Assembly (NCBI RefSeq): GCF_019316905.1
Contig: NZ_CP079216.1
Span: forward strand, 2,790,001-2,854,000
Source: Tessaracoccus palaemonis
GTDB taxonomy: Bacteria > Actinomycetota > Actinomycetes > Propionibacteriales > Propionibacteriaceae
Direction: 5' to 3'
DNA: 64,000 nucleotides
The notes beneath the pieces were generated by a model. It did no database searches and was not told where the DNA came from. It saw nothing but the letters and a program-made list of their open reading frames with translations. Shown in pieces: positions 24,896-38,054 of this stretch. The position numbers and the translations under genes are program-made. Numbering within the stretch: the stretch's first letter is position 1; each line of letters opens with the position of its first letter.

Positions 24896-27097
24896 TCAGA
24901 GGTCGGCGTTGGCGGTGTCGATCAGCTCGCGGACCTGTTCCAGCGTGACGGGCATGCCGGGGAAGGTGGCGACGCGGCCGATCGGGACCGAGGCCATCAT
25001 CTCCGCCGCGCCGTCTCCGGCCTGGTCGAGCACCTCCAGGATCTGGCGGGCCATCGCACCCGCTACGGGGTGGTCGGCGAGCTCCCCGATGGTGGAGTCC
25101 AGGCTGATCGGCAAGGTCACCTGGTCACCCTCCAGCTCGACGACGACGCTTCCGCGCAGGTCGCGGCTGGAGGCACCGACCTCGAACGTGTAGGCGCCCG
25201 GCTCGACGATCCAGCGGTCGACGCGGACGTCCCAGTAGGCGAGGTCGCGGGCCTCGGCGCGGACGGTGACCGACGTCGACTGCCCCGGCGCCAGCTCGAC
25301 CGACGCGAAGCCCGCGAGCGCGCGGGGCGGGCGCTGGACGGCGGACTCCGCGCGTCCGACGTAGACCTGGACGACCTCCCGTCCCGCGACGGTGCCGGTG
25401 TTGGTCAGCAGCACGGTCACGTCGACGTCGCCGTCGGCGGTCACGACGGCCGACGGCTCGGAGTAGGAGAACGTCGTGTAGCTCAGCCCGTGGCCGAACG
25501 GGTAGGCGACGGCCTGGCGCTTCGCGTCGTAGCCCCGATACCCGACGAGGATCCCCTCGCCGTAGCGGACGTGCCCGAACTCGCCGGGGAAGCTGCCGTA
25601 GCTCGGGTTGTCCTCCAGCCGCAGCGGGATGGTCTCGGCGAGCCGGCCCGACGGGTTGACCCGGCCGAACAGCACGTCGGCGGTGGCGGAGCCTCCGGCC
25701 TGGCCGAGCAGCCAACCCTCGAGAATCGCCGGGACGTCGTCGCGGAACGGCAGCGCCACGACGCCGCCGTTGGACAGCACGACGACGACATTGGGGTTCG
25801 CCGCGCGGACCGCGGCGAGGGTCTCGAGCTGGACGGCGGGCAGGTCGATGTGGGTACGGTCGTAGCCCTCGGACTCCTCCACCGCGGGGAGGCCCAGGAA
25901 CACCACCGCAACCTCGGCGGCCGCCGCAGCGGCCACGGCCTCGGCGCACAGGGAGGCGGCGTCGCCGGTGTCGTCGAGGGTGAAGCCGGGCGCGAAGGTG
26001 ACGTCGGCGTCGGCGGCCAGCGCGTCGAGCGCCGGGTCGAGGCGGGTCGGGTTGATGAGCGACGAGCCGGCCCCCTGGTAGCGCGGGGTCCGGGCGAACT
26101 CGCCGATCACCGCAACGCTGCTGCCCGCCCTCAGCGGCAGGAGGCCGCCGTCGTTCTTGAGCAGGACGACGGCGCGGGCGGCGGCCTCGCGGGCCAGCGC
26201 GTGGTGGGCGTCGACGTCGAGCGGGCCCGCCACGGGGCGCCGCCCGGCCTTGGCCACGAGGTCGAGGACGCGGGAGGCGGCGAGGTCGAGGGCGGCCTCC
26301 GACAGCCGCTGCTCACGCACCGCCGCGACGAGCTGGGCGTCGGTGCGGCCGCCGCTGGACGGCATCTCCAGGTCGAGACCGGCGGGAAGGCCGACGACGC
26401 GGTCGTTGACCGCACCCCAGTCGGAGACGACCAGACCCGCGAAGCCCCACTCGCCTCGCAGCACGTCGGTCAGCAGCCACGGGTCCTCCGAGGCGTAGAC
26501 GCCGTTGATGCGGTTGTAGGAGCACATGACGGTCCACGGCTGCTCGCCGGAGACGACGCGCTCGAACGCGCGCAGGTACATCTCGCGCAGCGTCCGCGGG
26601 TCGACGTCGGAGCTGGCGCGCATCCGGTCGGTCTCCTGGTTGTTGGCCGCGAAGTGCTTGAGCGACGCGCCGACGCCCTTCGACTGGATGCCGCGGACGA
26701 GCGCGGAGCCCAGCACCCCGGCGACGAGCGGGTCCTCCGACAGGTACTCGAAGTTGCGGCCACACAGCGGGGAACGCTTGATGTTGATGCCGGGGCCGAG
26801 GATGACCGCCACGTCCTCGATCGCCGACTCGACGCCGAGCGCCTCGCCGACGCGCTCGGCCAGCGCCGCGTCCCAGGTAGAGGCCAGCGCGACGGCGGGC
26901 GGGAAGCAGGTGGCGGGCACGCTGCCCGCAAGGCCGAGGTGGTCCGTGGCGCCGGACTGCTTGCGCAGGCCGTGCGGGCCGTCGGTCATCATGATCGAGG
27001 CCACGCCCAGCCGGTCGACGGCCTTGGTGGTCCAGAAGTCTGCTCCGCTGGTGAGGGAGGCCTTCTCCTCCAGCGTCAGGTCGGTGATGTCGGTCAC
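24896..27097 (-). CDS. GH3-family glycoside hydrolase (beta-glucosidase-like)
   Basis: A 733-residue intracellular GH3 enzyme: N-terminal TIM barrel (~10-260) with SLKHFAANNQETDRM and nucleophile Asp in GLVVSDWGAVNDR; alpha/beta sandwich (~290-520) with probable acid/base Glu in EESEGYDRTHIDLP; C-terminal fibronectin-III-like domain (~560-640). No signal peptide, so substrates are probably imported oligosaccharides. GH3 includes beta-glucosidases, xylosidases and arabinofuranosidases; the exact linkage is not readable. Start GTG 27097 follows GAGAGGA. Divergent from a TetR gene with a shared operator; neighbours the sugar operon starting at 27797. Confidence 0.92.
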   Translation of the reverse strand: MTDITDLTLEEKASLTSGADFWTTKAVDRLGVASIMMTDGPHGLRKQSGATDHLGLAGSVPATCFPPAVALASTWDAALAERVGEALGVESAIEDVAVILGPGINIKRSPLCGRNFEYLSEDPLVAGVLGSALVRGIQSKGVGASLKHFAANNQETDRMRASSDVDPRTLREMYLRAFERVVSGEQPWTVMCSYNRINGVYASEDPWLLTDVLRGEWGFAGLVVSDWGAVNDRVVGLPAGLDLEMPSSGGRTDAQLVAAVREQRLSEAALDLAASRVLDLVAKAGRRPVAGPLDVDAHHALAREAAARAVVLLKNDGGLLPLRAGSSVAVIGEFARTPRYQGAGSSLINPTRLDPALDALAADADVTFAPGFTLDDTGDAASLCAEAVAAAAAAEVAVVFLGLPAVEESEGYDRTHIDLPAVQLETLAAVRAANPNVVVVLSNGGVVALPFRDDVPAILEGWLLGQAGGSATADVLFGRVNPSGRLAETIPLRLEDNPSYGSFPGEFGHVRYGEGILVGYRGYDAKRQAVAYPFGHGLSYTTFSYSEPSAVVTADGDVDVTVLLTNTGTVAGREVVQVYVGRAESAVQRPPRALAGFASVELAPGQSTSVTVRAEARDLAYWDVRVDRWIVEPGAYTFEVGASSRDLRGSVVVELEGDQVTLPISLDSTIGELADHPVAGAMARQILEVLDQAGDGAAEMMASVPIGRVATFPGMPVTLEQVRELIDTANADL

Positions 27098-27129
27098 GGG
27101 GATCCTCTCGGACGGCGATGTCTGGAAAA

Positions 27130-27178
27130 ACCTTACGACACTTGGTTTTCAAAAGGCAAGCGTCGTTCGGTTTAAGAT
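27130..27178. promoter_or_regulatory. Divergent GH3/tetR promoters with long dyad
   Basis: A near-palindrome spans 27135-27166: ACGACACTTG and CAAGCGTCGT arms with one mismatch, 12 nt apart. It covers a minus-strand promoter for the GH3 gene (-35 TTGCCT at 27159-27154, 18-bp spacer, -10 TAAGGT at 27135-27130). It lies just upstream of a plus-strand -10 TAAGAT (27173-27178) placed 12 nt before the tetR ATG. One repressor bound here would control both genes. Confidence 0.7.
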
Positions 27179-27184
27179 GTGCAC

Positions 27185-27778
27185 ATGTCGACACAGCCGA
27201 GAGGTCCCTACGCGAAGGGCCTCGCCCGACGCGAGGAGATCCTTGTCAGTGCGCTCGACGTCGTCGCGCGCGCCGGGTTCCACGGGGCCTCCGTCAAGGA
27301 GATCGCCGACGAGGTCGGGCTGAGCCAGGCCGGGCTGCTGCACTACTTCACCTCCAAGGACGACCTCTTCGTCGAGGTGCTGCGCCGACGCGACGAGCGC
27401 GACAACCGGACGTTCGAGAACGCCGACGACCCCGTCGAGGCGCTCCTGGAGGTCGTCGAGCACAACGCGAGCGTCCCCGGCCTGGTGGAGCTGTTCTCAC
27501 GGATGGCCGTCGCGGCCGCCGACCCCGAGCACCCCGCCCACGACTACTTCCTCGAGCGCGGCACCACCCTCCGCGCGAGCCTCGCCCAGGCCCTTGGCTC
27601 CCATTCGGCGTCGGCGGCAGGAACCTCCGAGGCGACCGTCGTACCCGACCCCGAGACGACCGCCCGACTCCTCCAGGCCGCCGCGGACGGGCTCCAGCTG
27701 CAGTTCCTGCAGGACCCCACCGTCGACATGGTCGCCCCGCTCCGGGCCCTCGTCGACACCCTGCGCCGCCGCCCCTGA
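27185..27778 (+). CDS. TetR/AcrR-family transcriptional regulator
   Basis: A 197-residue TetR regulator; HTH at ~25-50 (ASVKEIADEVGLSQAGLLHY). It is divergent from the GH3 gene and shares a dyad with it, so it is the likely local repressor of that glycosidase, perhaps sensing a sugar product. ATG 27185 is chosen over an in-frame GTG at 27179 because a TAAGAT -10 lies exactly 12 nt upstream, matching the leaderless layout of other genes here; no Shine-Dalgarno is present. Confidence 0.87.
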   Translation: MSTQPRGPYAKGLARREEILVSALDVVARAGFHGASVKEIADEVGLSQAGLLHYFTSKDDLFVEVLRRRDERDNRTFENADDPVEALLEVVEHNASVPGLVELFSRMAVAAADPEHPAHDYFLERGTTLRASLAQALGSHSASAAGTSEATVVPDPETTARLLQAAADGLQLQFLQDPTVDMVAPLRALVDTLRRRP

Positions 27779-27796
27779 CCCGCTCACCCGACTCGG

Positions 27797-28777
27797 TCAG
27801 TCGGAGGTCGCGACGAGGCGACGGGCGGTGGTGTCGTCGGTGATCAGCACGTTGAGCCAGCCGCCGCGGAGCATGGCCCGGATGGCCTCGAACTTCTCCT
27901 CGCCGCCGGCCACGCCGAGGCGACGGGGGATCCGCAGGTACGTCTCCTGGTCGATGCTCACGGTCCGCTGGTCCAGGTCGGCGCCGACGCGCCTGCCCTC
28001 GCTGTCGACGAACTTCAGCACCACGTCACCCACGGCGCCCAGCGCCCGCAGCGACTCGACCTCATCCTCAGAGACGGAGTTACCCGAGTCACGCAGCAGG
28101 GGCGACGGTGACAGGCTGCCCACGCCGACCAGCGCGACGGTGACGTCACGCCACCGCTCGGCGGTGCGGACGAAGTTGGGGTCGGCCAGGAGCGCGTCGC
28201 GAGCCGCGGCGGTGGAGACGAGGCCAGGCACGTTCAGAAGATACGGTTCCGCCCCGGTCACCTCGCACAACCGCGACGCCAGCCGGGTGGCGTCCAGCTG
28301 GGCCTTGGCCCGGCCGACCCCACCGATCAGCTGAACCACGGCGGTGGCCAGCCGCGTACGACCGATGCTCATCGCGTCGACGGCGCGCAGCAGCGTCCGC
28401 GACCAGGAGGACAGCCCGACGACGTCCTCGCCGGTCAGCGTCGCCTCGATATACCGGCCTGCCACGCCGCCGAGCGCCGGCAGCATCTCCTCGCTGTTGA
28501 GGCTCCCGGTCCGCACGACGACGACGTCACGGAGGCCGTAGCGGTCGCGTACCTCGTCCTCCAGGTCCGGCTCGAGACCGGCCGGCGGAACAACGCTGAC
28601 TCGGACGATGCCCTGGGCCGCGGCCTGCTTGAGCAGCCGCGACACGCGCGACTGGGACAGATGGAGCTGCTCGGCGATCGCCTGCTGCTTCATCCCCCGC
28701 TCGTGATAGAGCCGCGCGACCTTGACCATCAGCTCGGCCGTGTCGAGGCCCACCACCGGCGTGTAACCGTCCGACAT
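27797..28777 (-). CDS. SorC/DeoR-type sugar-binding transcriptional regulator
   Basis: A 326-residue SorC-family regulator: N-terminal HTH (KQQAIAEQLHLSQSRVSRLLK, residues ~29-50) and a C-terminal phosphosugar-binding domain with GVGSLSPSPLLRDSG. Such proteins sense a phosphorylated intermediate of the pathway they control. It is the last gene of the minus-strand catabolic run, 100 bp after the transketolase genes, with a hairpin in between. Start ATG 28777 has AAGGGG upstream. I infer that it controls the operon promoter near 37830. Confidence 0.88.
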   Translation of the reverse strand: MSDGYTPVVGLDTAELMVKVARLYHERGMKQQAIAEQLHLSQSRVSRLLKQAAAQGIVRVSVVPPAGLEPDLEDEVRDRYGLRDVVVVRTGSLNSEEMLPALGGVAGRYIEATLTGEDVVGLSSWSRTLLRAVDAMSIGRTRLATAVVQLIGGVGRAKAQLDATRLASRLCEVTGAEPYLLNVPGLVSTAAARDALLADPNFVRTAERWRDVTVALVGVGSLSPSPLLRDSGNSVSEDEVESLRALGAVGDVVLKFVDSEGRRVGADLDQRTVSIDQETYLRIPRRLGVAGGEEKFEAIRAMLRGGWLNVLITDDTTARRLVATSD

Positions 28778-28832
28778 TCTCACACCCCTTGTCGCCGCTC
28801 GGATCCAGGAGAAACCTACCCGCATCGTGCTG

Positions 28833-28866
28833 GACGGGTCGCCGCGCCCTCGCGCGACGACCCGTC
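28833..28866 (-). terminator. Hairpin between the transketolase genes and the SorC gene
   Basis: Arms 28833-28840 and 28859-28866 (GACGGGTC/GACCCGTC) with further pairing inside. It follows the transketolase C-subunit stop (28878) by 12 bp in the direction of transcription, so it could end or weaken the operon before the regulator gene. Confidence 0.6.
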
Positions 28867-28877
28867 GGGCACCATGC

Positions 28878-29819
28878 TCAGGCCTGTGCCCGTGCGATCC
28901 TGCGCGCCAGCCCGGAGATCCCCTCGGCGTTGATGCCGTGGTGGTCGAGCAGCCAGCCCGCCGCCCCGGTGTTCGCGAACTGGTCGTGGAACCCTGCCGA
29001 CAGCACCCTGGTCGGCTGCTCGGCCGAGACGAGTTCCGCGACGGCCCCGCCGAGCCCGGTGACGAGCGCCTCCTCGACGGTGACGATTCCCCTGGTCTCC
29101 CTCGCCGCCGCGAGGACCGCCTCACGGTCGAGCGGCTTGACCGACGGCATCGAGATCACGCGAGCCGCGATGCCCTCCGCGGCGAGCACCTCGGCCGCGG
29201 CCAGCGCCCGCGCGACGGTGACCCCGGTGGCGATGAGCGCCACGTCGTCGCCGTCACGGAGCCGCACGGCCCGGCCGGGCGCGAAGGCGTAGCCCTCGGG
29301 CGTGACGGCCGGGACGCCCATCCGCGCGATGCGGATGTAGACCGGCCCCTCGTGAGCGGCTGCCCACCTGAGCGCCTGTTCGGTCTCCTGCGGGTCGCTC
29401 GGTGCGAGCACCACGAGGCCGGGCAGGGTCCGCATCCAGGCGAAGTCCTCGATGGAGTGGTGCGTCGGGCCGAGGTCGCCGTAGGAGACGCCGGGCGACT
29501 GCCCGATCAGCTTCACGTTGTACTGCGAGTACGCGACGTCGGCCTTGATCTGCTCCATGGCCCTGGCGGTCAGGAAGCACCCGGCGGCCGAGACGAACGG
29601 GATCTTCCCGCCGTTGGCCAGCCCCGCGGCCACCCCCACCATGTCCTGCTCGGCGATGCCGACGTTGACGGTACGGGCGGGGAACTCCTGCTGGAACGCG
29701 CCAAGCTTCGAGGATCCCACCGAGTCGTTGACGACGGCGACGACCCTCTCATCCTCCCTGGCCAGCTCCGCGAGGGTCTCGGCCCACGCGTCGCGGCAGT
29801 CGTACAGAGTCTCGGTCAC
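28878..29819 (-). CDS. Two-subunit transketolase, C-terminal (pyrimidine-binding) subunit
   Basis: A 313-residue protein corresponding to the second half of transketolase. The ThDP-activating Glu lies in VGIAEQDMVGVAAGLA, the phosphate/substrate region in YGDLGPTHHSIEDFAWMR, and the C-terminal domain begins near residue 190. Start GTG 29819 overlaps the upstream subunit's stop (GTGA), giving 1:1 coupling. Split transketolases occur in several sugar pathways; with an FGGY kinase, TIM-barrel isomerase and RbsB-type transporter they match the apulose-4-phosphate transketolase AptAB described in D-apiose catabolism, which makes xylulose 5-phosphate and dihydroxyacetone. That assignment is inference. 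Confidence 0.9.
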   Translation of the reverse strand: MTETLYDCRDAWAETLAELAREDERVVAVVNDSVGSSKLGAFQQEFPARTVNVGIAEQDMVGVAAGLANGGKIPFVSAAGCFLTARAMEQIKADVAYSQYNVKLIGQSPGVSYGDLGPTHHSIEDFAWMRTLPGLVVLAPSDPQETEQALRWAAAHEGPVYIRIARMGVPAVTPEGYAFAPGRAVRLRDGDDVALIATGVTVARALAAAEVLAAEGIAARVISMPSVKPLDREAVLAAARETRGIVTVEEALVTGLGGAVAELVSAEQPTRVLSAGFHDQFANTGAAGWLLDHHGINAEGISGLARRIARAQA

Positions 29820-30787
29820 TTCTCCTCCTCGGCCTCGATGGAGGCAAGAATCTCGTCGAGCTCCGTCAGCGCCTGCGCGACCTGCTCCGTGCTCGGCACC
29901 TTGTGGTGCCAGGCCACGTTGTCGCGCATGTAGCTGACGGGGAACCCCTTGTCGGTGTGGGCGATGATGAACGTCGGCTTCCCGGAGGCCGCCGGCGCAC
30001 CCGTGAAGGCGTCGAGCAGCTGGCCGATGTCGTTGCCGTCGATCTCGACGACCTCCCACCCGAACGCGCGGACCTTGTCGGCGAGCGGTTCGAGGTCGTT
30101 GGTCTCGGCGACCTTCGCCCCCTGCTGCAGGCGGTTGCGGTCGACGAGCGCGACGAGGTTGCGCAGCTTCCGGTGCCCGCCGGTCATGAGGGCCTCCCAG
30201 TTGGAGCCCTCCTGCAGCTCGCCGTCGCCGAGCAGCACGAACGTGCGGCGCTCCGATCCATCGAGCTCGGCCGCGACGGCCATCCCGACGGCGATCGGCA
30301 GCCCGTGCCCGAGCGGCCCGGTGTTGGCCTCGACGGCGTGGATCTTGTTGCGCGCCGGATGCCCGTTGAGCATCGACTCGGGCTGCAGGAAGGTCCGAAG
30401 GGCCTCGGGCGAGATGAACCCGGCCGCGGCCAGCGTCGTGTAGAGGGCGTTGGCAGCATGTCCCTTGGACAGGACGAGGCGGTCGCGCTCGGGATCGCCG
30501 GCCTCGGCCTGCGCCGGAGACGTGTTCAGCACGGCCAGGTACAGCGTCGCCAGGGCGTCGATGATCGAGAACTCGCCACCGATGTGCCCGGCCCCAGCAG
30601 CGCCGACGGTCTGGATCGCCCGGCGCCGGATCTCGGTGGCGGCCCTCCGCAGCTGGAGCACGGCGGCCCCGCGGTCGCCGAGATCCACGCGCTCGAAGAC
30701 GGGCAGTTCCCTGTCCGGGGCGGCGAGCAGCGTGGTGGTGACCTCGTGCACGAGACCGAAGTGGGGCCCGACGGTGGTCGCGGTCAT
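29816..30787 (-). CDS. Two-subunit transketolase, N-terminal (ThDP-diphosphate-binding) subunit
   Basis: A 323-residue protein corresponding to the first half of transketolase: GHIGGEFSIIDALATLYLAV, GHGLPIAVGMAVAAEL, and the ThDP/Mg motif LLGDGELQEGSNWEA with NRLQQGAKV downstream. The start is ATG 30787; the frame is open further but only inside the isomerase gene. It sits 5 bp downstream of the isomerase stop, so the genes are tightly coupled. The protein is about 40 residues longer at its N-terminus than many split subunits. Housekeeping transketolase is normally one ~700-residue chain, so this is a pathway-specific enzyme. Confidence 0.91.
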   Translation of the reverse strand: MTATTVGPHFGLVHEVTTTLLAAPDRELPVFERVDLGDRGAAVLQLRRAATEIRRRAIQTVGAAGAGHIGGEFSIIDALATLYLAVLNTSPAQAEAGDPERDRLVLSKGHAANALYTTLAAAGFISPEALRTFLQPESMLNGHPARNKIHAVEANTGPLGHGLPIAVGMAVAAELDGSERRTFVLLGDGELQEGSNWEALMTGGHRKLRNLVALVDRNRLQQGAKVAETNDLEPLADKVRAFGWEVVEIDGNDIGQLLDAFTGAPAASGKPTFIIAHTDKGFPVSYMRDNVAWHHKVPSTEQVAQALTELDEILASIEAEEEK

Positions 30788-30792
30788 CGTGC

Positions 30793-31782
30793 TCAGGCCT
30801 CCTTGCGCATGCAGGACAGCAGCACGTCCTGGACGATGCGCTGGGCGCCGATGGCGTCCTGGCGTGCCTGGGCGTCCTTGAGCGCCTCGTAGTCGAGCTC
30901 GTCGAGCGCGCGGTTGATCGCCTTGAGGAAGCGGATCGACGTGCGGGCCGTCTCGACGGTGTCCTCGCGGAAGGGGAACTGGTCGAGCTGCCACACGCCC
31001 TCCCAGCCGTTGATGCGCAGGGTGTAGAAGAACTCGAAGACCTCGGTGATGTGCACGGAGCCGACCATCAGGTCGTCGTCCCAGCCGCGGAGGTTGTCGT
31101 TGACGTCCATGCCCCACAGCAGTCCGTGGTCGATCAGCATCTGCGCCGCGTCGGCGGGCGACTCACCGCCGTACAGGGCGTGGCCGAAGTCGAGCAGGAC
31201 GCCGATGTTGTCGAGGCCGATCTCCTTGATGCCGAGGATCGAGCGGGCTGCGGAGTCCCAGAGCATCTTCACACGGGGCTCGCGCGGCTTGTACTCGATG
31301 ACGAACTTGAGGTCGGGGTGCGCGGAGGCGAGCTCTCGCATTCCGTCCTTGGCGAGCTGCCAGATGTCGTGGTGGTTGACCTGGAAGGGGTAGTCCCAGC
31401 CGTCCTGGCCGGGCCACACCTTGACGTACTTCGCTCCGAGCTGGCGGACGGCGTCGGCGGCCTGGTGCAGCAGCTCAAGGGCCTCGGCGCGGATGGCGGG
31501 GTCGGGGTTGGTGAACGCGCCGCGGGAGAACTGGCGCAGATAGATGTCGGGGGTGACGCCGATGGCCTTGAGGCCGGCCTTGTCCAGCGCCTCCTTCACG
31601 TCGTCGATGGTCGCGCCGTGCGAGAAGGGGAAGTTCAGGTCGACGTAGCTGAGGTCACCGACCTCGCCTGCCAGGCGGATCTGCTCCAGCGTCGAGACGG
31701 GCTCTGCGTAGCCGTCGGTCGCGTAGCGGTCGACGTAGCTCGCGAAGTTCCAGAGGCCGGCGCCAAACTGAGGTGTGGACAT
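30793..31782 (-). CDS. Xylose-isomerase-like TIM-barrel sugar isomerase/epimerase
   Basis: A 329-residue AP-endonuclease-2/xylose-isomerase-fold protein. Candidate metal ligands: Glu in [11 protein letters not shown], Asp and His in [15 protein letters not shown], and Glu in [12 protein letters not shown]. In the D-apiose pathway the isomerase (ApsI) belongs to this fold and is about this length, so aldose-ketose isomerisation of the imported sugar is the favoured role; an inosose or tagatose/psicose-type epimerase cannot be excluded. Start ATG 31782; it follows the transporter binding-protein gene after a 78-bp gap with a strong hairpin. Confidence 0.88.
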   Translation of the reverse strand: MSTPQFGAGLWNFASYVDRYATDGYAEPVSTLEQIRLAGEVGDLSYVDLNFPFSHGATIDDVKEALDKAGLKAIGVTPDIYLRQFSRGAFTNPDPAIRAEALELLHQAADAVRQLGAKYVKVWPGQDGWDYPFQVNHHDIWQLAKDGMRELASAHPDLKFVIEYKPREPRVKMLWDSAARSILGIKEIGLDNIGVLLDFGHALYGGESPADAAQMLIDHGLLWGMDVNDNLRGWDDDLMVGSVHITEVFEFFYTLRINGWEGVWQLDQFPFREDTVETARTSIRFLKAINRALDELDYEALKDAQARQDAIGAQRIVQDVLLSCMRKEA

Positions 31783-31817
31783 GGTGGGTCAACTCCGTTT
31801 CGGTGTTGTGGTTGGGT

Positions 31818-31851
31818 GACGTGGGGGCGACGGGGCCGCCGCCCCCACGTC
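31818..31851 (-). terminator. Intergenic stem-loop after the sugar-binding protein gene
   Basis: Perfect 12-bp arms (31818-31829, 31840-31851) with a 10-nt loop, 9 bp past the binding-protein stop inside the operon. As in other binding-protein operons, it probably protects the upstream mRNA and lowers read-through to the enzymes, giving an excess of binding protein. Confidence 0.7.
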
Positions 31852-31860
31852 GGGTTGTGG

Positions 31861-35599
<3,739 letters not shown>

Positions 35600-35603
<4 letters not shown>

Positions 35604-36259
35604 GATCCGGTCTCGATCTGCACGGGCACGATGGTCGCGTGCGTGACCTCGCCGCCCGTCTTCGACGACCAGGTCAGGGCCCCGGTGACCGTGACCTGCT
35701 GGCCGAGCATCTGGGTGAGGTCGAGGTCCGCGAAGACGGTCTCCGCCGCACGCTTGTTCAGCTCGATGGCCACGTTCTGGTACTCGGTCTGGTTGGTGAA
35801 GGACCCGAAGCCGAGATCGGTGCCGGCGTCGCGGATCGCGGTGGAGGAGCCGAGCGGCGGAATGGCGATGCCTGCGGTGATGCCCTCGGGCAGCCCGTCG
35901 ACCTCGAGGCCGACCTCACCGAACGACCCCTCGGCGAGGGTGCCGGTCGCGGTCACTGAGAAACTGAACGGCTTGTCGGCGTCCTCCCGACGACCGAACT
36001 CCTCGCCCGTCGCCTCGGGGTCGTCGACCATGCCGTTCGCGATGTCGGCGAGGGGCTGCGCGGCGTCCTGGATCGTGGGCACGACGACGGACTCGTAGTT
36101 CAGGTCGGCGTACTCGACCGCCGTGTCGGCCGCCTGCGCCTGGCTGCCGGCCTTCACGAACGTCGTGTTGACGAACATGAGGACCAGCAGCACGACGATC
36201 AGCACGGGCCAGACGACGATGCCTCGTCTCCACAGTGGTCTGGCGACTCTGCCTGCCAT
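35600..36259 (-). CDS. DUF2291 family protein (sugar-transporter-associated)
   Basis: A 219-residue protein with one N-terminal membrane anchor (~14-33, IVVWPVLIVVLLVLMF) and an extracytoplasmic domain ending in VTGALTWSSKTGGEVTHATI. DUF2291 has no proven role but recurs next to Rbs-type sugar transporters, as here, overlapping the ATPase gene by 4 bp. An accessory role in binding-protein docking or signalling is inference. ATG 36259 is preferred (AGGAGAAGA before it); the frame is open 22 codons further into the kinase 3' end. Confidence 0.83.
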
Positions 36260-36296
36260 CTGTCTTCTCCTAGGGGTTCGGTTCGGGTGGAGCGGG

Positions 36297-37787
36297 TCAG
36301 CCCGCGGGTGTGGTGTGGCGGGCACGGCTGACCGCCGAGCGCCAGGCGGCCCGGTCGGCTGCTGCGCCGCCGGGGTTCTGGGACGGGACGACGCGTCGCG
36401 CCTCGTGGGCCTCCCAGGCCACCTCCGGGTCGATGGAACGGGCGGCGAGCAGCGCGGCGCCGAGCGCGGAGGCCTCCGCGACGCCGGACACCTGCACGTC
36501 CCGGCCGAGCAGGTCAGCCTGCCGCTGCATGAGGAGCGCCGAGGCCGTCGCGCCGCCGTCGGCGTGCAGCGTCTCGATGTCGGCGGCGCCGTCGGCGGTC
36601 ATCGCCTCGACGACGTCGGCGACCTGGTGCGCGACGGCCTCGAACGCGGAGCGGGCGAGCTGGGCGCGTGTGGTGCCTGCCGTCATGCCGCACCAGACGG
36701 AGACCGCGCCGCGGTCAAAGTAGGGGGCGCCGAGGCCGGAGAAGGCCGGCACGAGGGAGACTCCCCCGGCATCCTCTGCGAGGCCGGCGAGTTCGCCGAG
36801 TGCGGGCACGTCGCCGTCGGTGAGCATCCGGGCCGCCCAGGCCAGCGCAGCCCCCGTGGCGACGACGTTCCCCTCCCGCGCGTAGACCGGGGTGTCGGTC
36901 TCCCAGGCGCAGGTGGCGGCCACGCCGCCGGCGAGGGCCACGGGGCCGGCAGCCGGGAGCGCGGCGGGCAGCATGACCGATGACCCGGTGCCGTAGGTGG
37001 CCTTCGCTTGTCCGGCGCGTCCCTGGCCGTGGAAGTACAGGGCGGAGTGCGAGTCGGCCAGGACCGTGGCGACCGGCACCCCGCCGGGAATCGGGAGCCC
37101 GTCGCGGACGCGGCCGAAACTGTGATCGGACCCGACGATGGTCGCGAGTGCGGTGGCCGGCACGCCGAATCCCTCGAGCAGCGCTGGCGCCCAGGTGCGC
37201 GTGCGGAGGTCCATCAGCATGGTGCGCGACGCGTTGCCCGACTCGGTGAGGAACTCGCCGGTCAGCCGGTGGACGAGCCAGGTGTCGACGGTGCCGACGC
37301 GCAGGTCGTCTGGGCGGTGCCCGTCGGCGACGGCGCGGTCGAGGAGCCAGCGCATCTTCGGCGCGGAGAACATGGCGTCGAGCGAGAGGCCTGTGGTTGC
37401 GAGCACCACCGCGTCGAGCCCGTCGGCGGCCAGCCGGGAACACTCGTCGGCGGTGCGGGCGTCCTGCCAGCCGAGGACCGGGCCGCAGGCCTCGCCCGTG
37501 GCGGCGTCCCAGCAGACGACGGACTCACGCTGGTTCGAGATCGACACCGCGGCGACGCGTCCGGGGTCGACCGTCGCGAGGGCCTGCTCCGCGGCGCTCA
37601 TGGTGGCGTCGAACAGCTGGTCCGCGTCCTGCTCGACCCACCCCGGGCGGGGATACGAGATCGCTACGCCCGCGCTCCCCCGCCCGACGACCGCGCCCGT
37701 GGCGGCATCGACGAGCAGCGCCTTGCTGTTCGTCGTGCCCTGGTCGAGCGCGAGGATCAGACCGATGGCCTGAGGGGGATGAGTCAT
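36297..37787 (-). CDS. FGGY-family carbohydrate kinase
   Basis: A 496-residue FGGY kinase, first gene of the operon. The phosphate-1 motif LALDQGTTNSKALLVD is at the N-terminus, with SNQRESVVCWD and YGTGSSVML further on, and a FGGY-like HADGGATASALLMQRQADLL region. It resembles glycerol and pentulose kinases; apulose kinase (ApsK) belongs to the same family. I infer phosphorylation of the ketose made by the TIM-barrel isomerase. Start: ATG 37787 with AGGA five bases upstream; ATG 37799 (four more residues) is possible but lacks a ribosome site. Confidence 0.9.
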   Translation of the reverse strand: MTHPPQAIGLILALDQGTTNSKALLVDAATGAVVGRGSAGVAISYPRPGWVEQDADQLFDATMSAAEQALATVDPGRVAAVSISNQRESVVCWDAATGEACGPVLGWQDARTADECSRLAADGLDAVVLATTGLSLDAMFSAPKMRWLLDRAVADGHRPDDLRVGTVDTWLVHRLTGEFLTESGNASRTMLMDLRTRTWAPALLEGFGVPATALATIVGSDHSFGRVRDGLPIPGGVPVATVLADSHSALYFHGQGRAGQAKATYGTGSSVMLPAALPAAGPVALAGGVAATCAWETDTPVYAREGNVVATGAALAWAARMLTDGDVPALGELAGLAEDAGGVSLVPAFSGLGAPYFDRGAVSVWCGMTAGTTRAQLARSAFEAVAHQVADVVEAMTADGAADIETLHADGGATASALLMQRQADLLGRDVQVSGVAEASALGAALLAARSIDPEVAWEAHEARRVVPSQNPGGAAADRAAWRSAVSRARHTTPAG

Positions 37788-37803
37788 GGCGTCCTGCATA
37801 TCT

Positions 37804-37858
37804 ATTCATCAGTGAATCAACACGCACGAGACTATGCGGCGGGGTTGAACCGTGTCAA
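37804..37858 (-). promoter_or_regulatory. Promoter of the sugar operon with dyad
   Basis: On the minus strand: -35 TTGACA (37858-37853), 16-bp spacer, -10 CATAGT (37836-37831). An inverted repeat ATTCA-TCAG-TGAAT (37804-37817) lies just downstream of the expected start, between promoter and kinase ATG, where a bound SorC-type or other repressor would block elongation. Confidence 0.65.
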
Positions 37859-37916
37859 TAGTTCGCAGATAACGAAATAGTCTCGCCCAGCCCGATCCCC
37901 CGCCCCGTCGCCCCGT

Positions 37917-37986
37917 CGCCAACGAAGAACACGGACGCCAACGACATTCGCGCGAATATCGTTGGCGTCCGTGCATACCGTTGGCG
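37917..37986. repeat. Nested palindromic element, GCCAACGA family, copy C
   Basis: Two direct GCCAACGA copies and two inverted ones; 30-bp arms 37917-37946 and 37957-37986 match at ~24 positions, loop TTCGCGCGAA. It lies between the ribokinase gene and the sugar-operon promoter and may end the ribokinase transcript. Nothing else is seen in 37990-38054. Confidence 0.9.
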
Positions 37987-38054
37987 TCGGCGGGAAGGGT
38001 CGGGCGCGACGGCCTGGATGTGGTCGGCGCGGCGGCAGGTATTGGCCCGGTGCG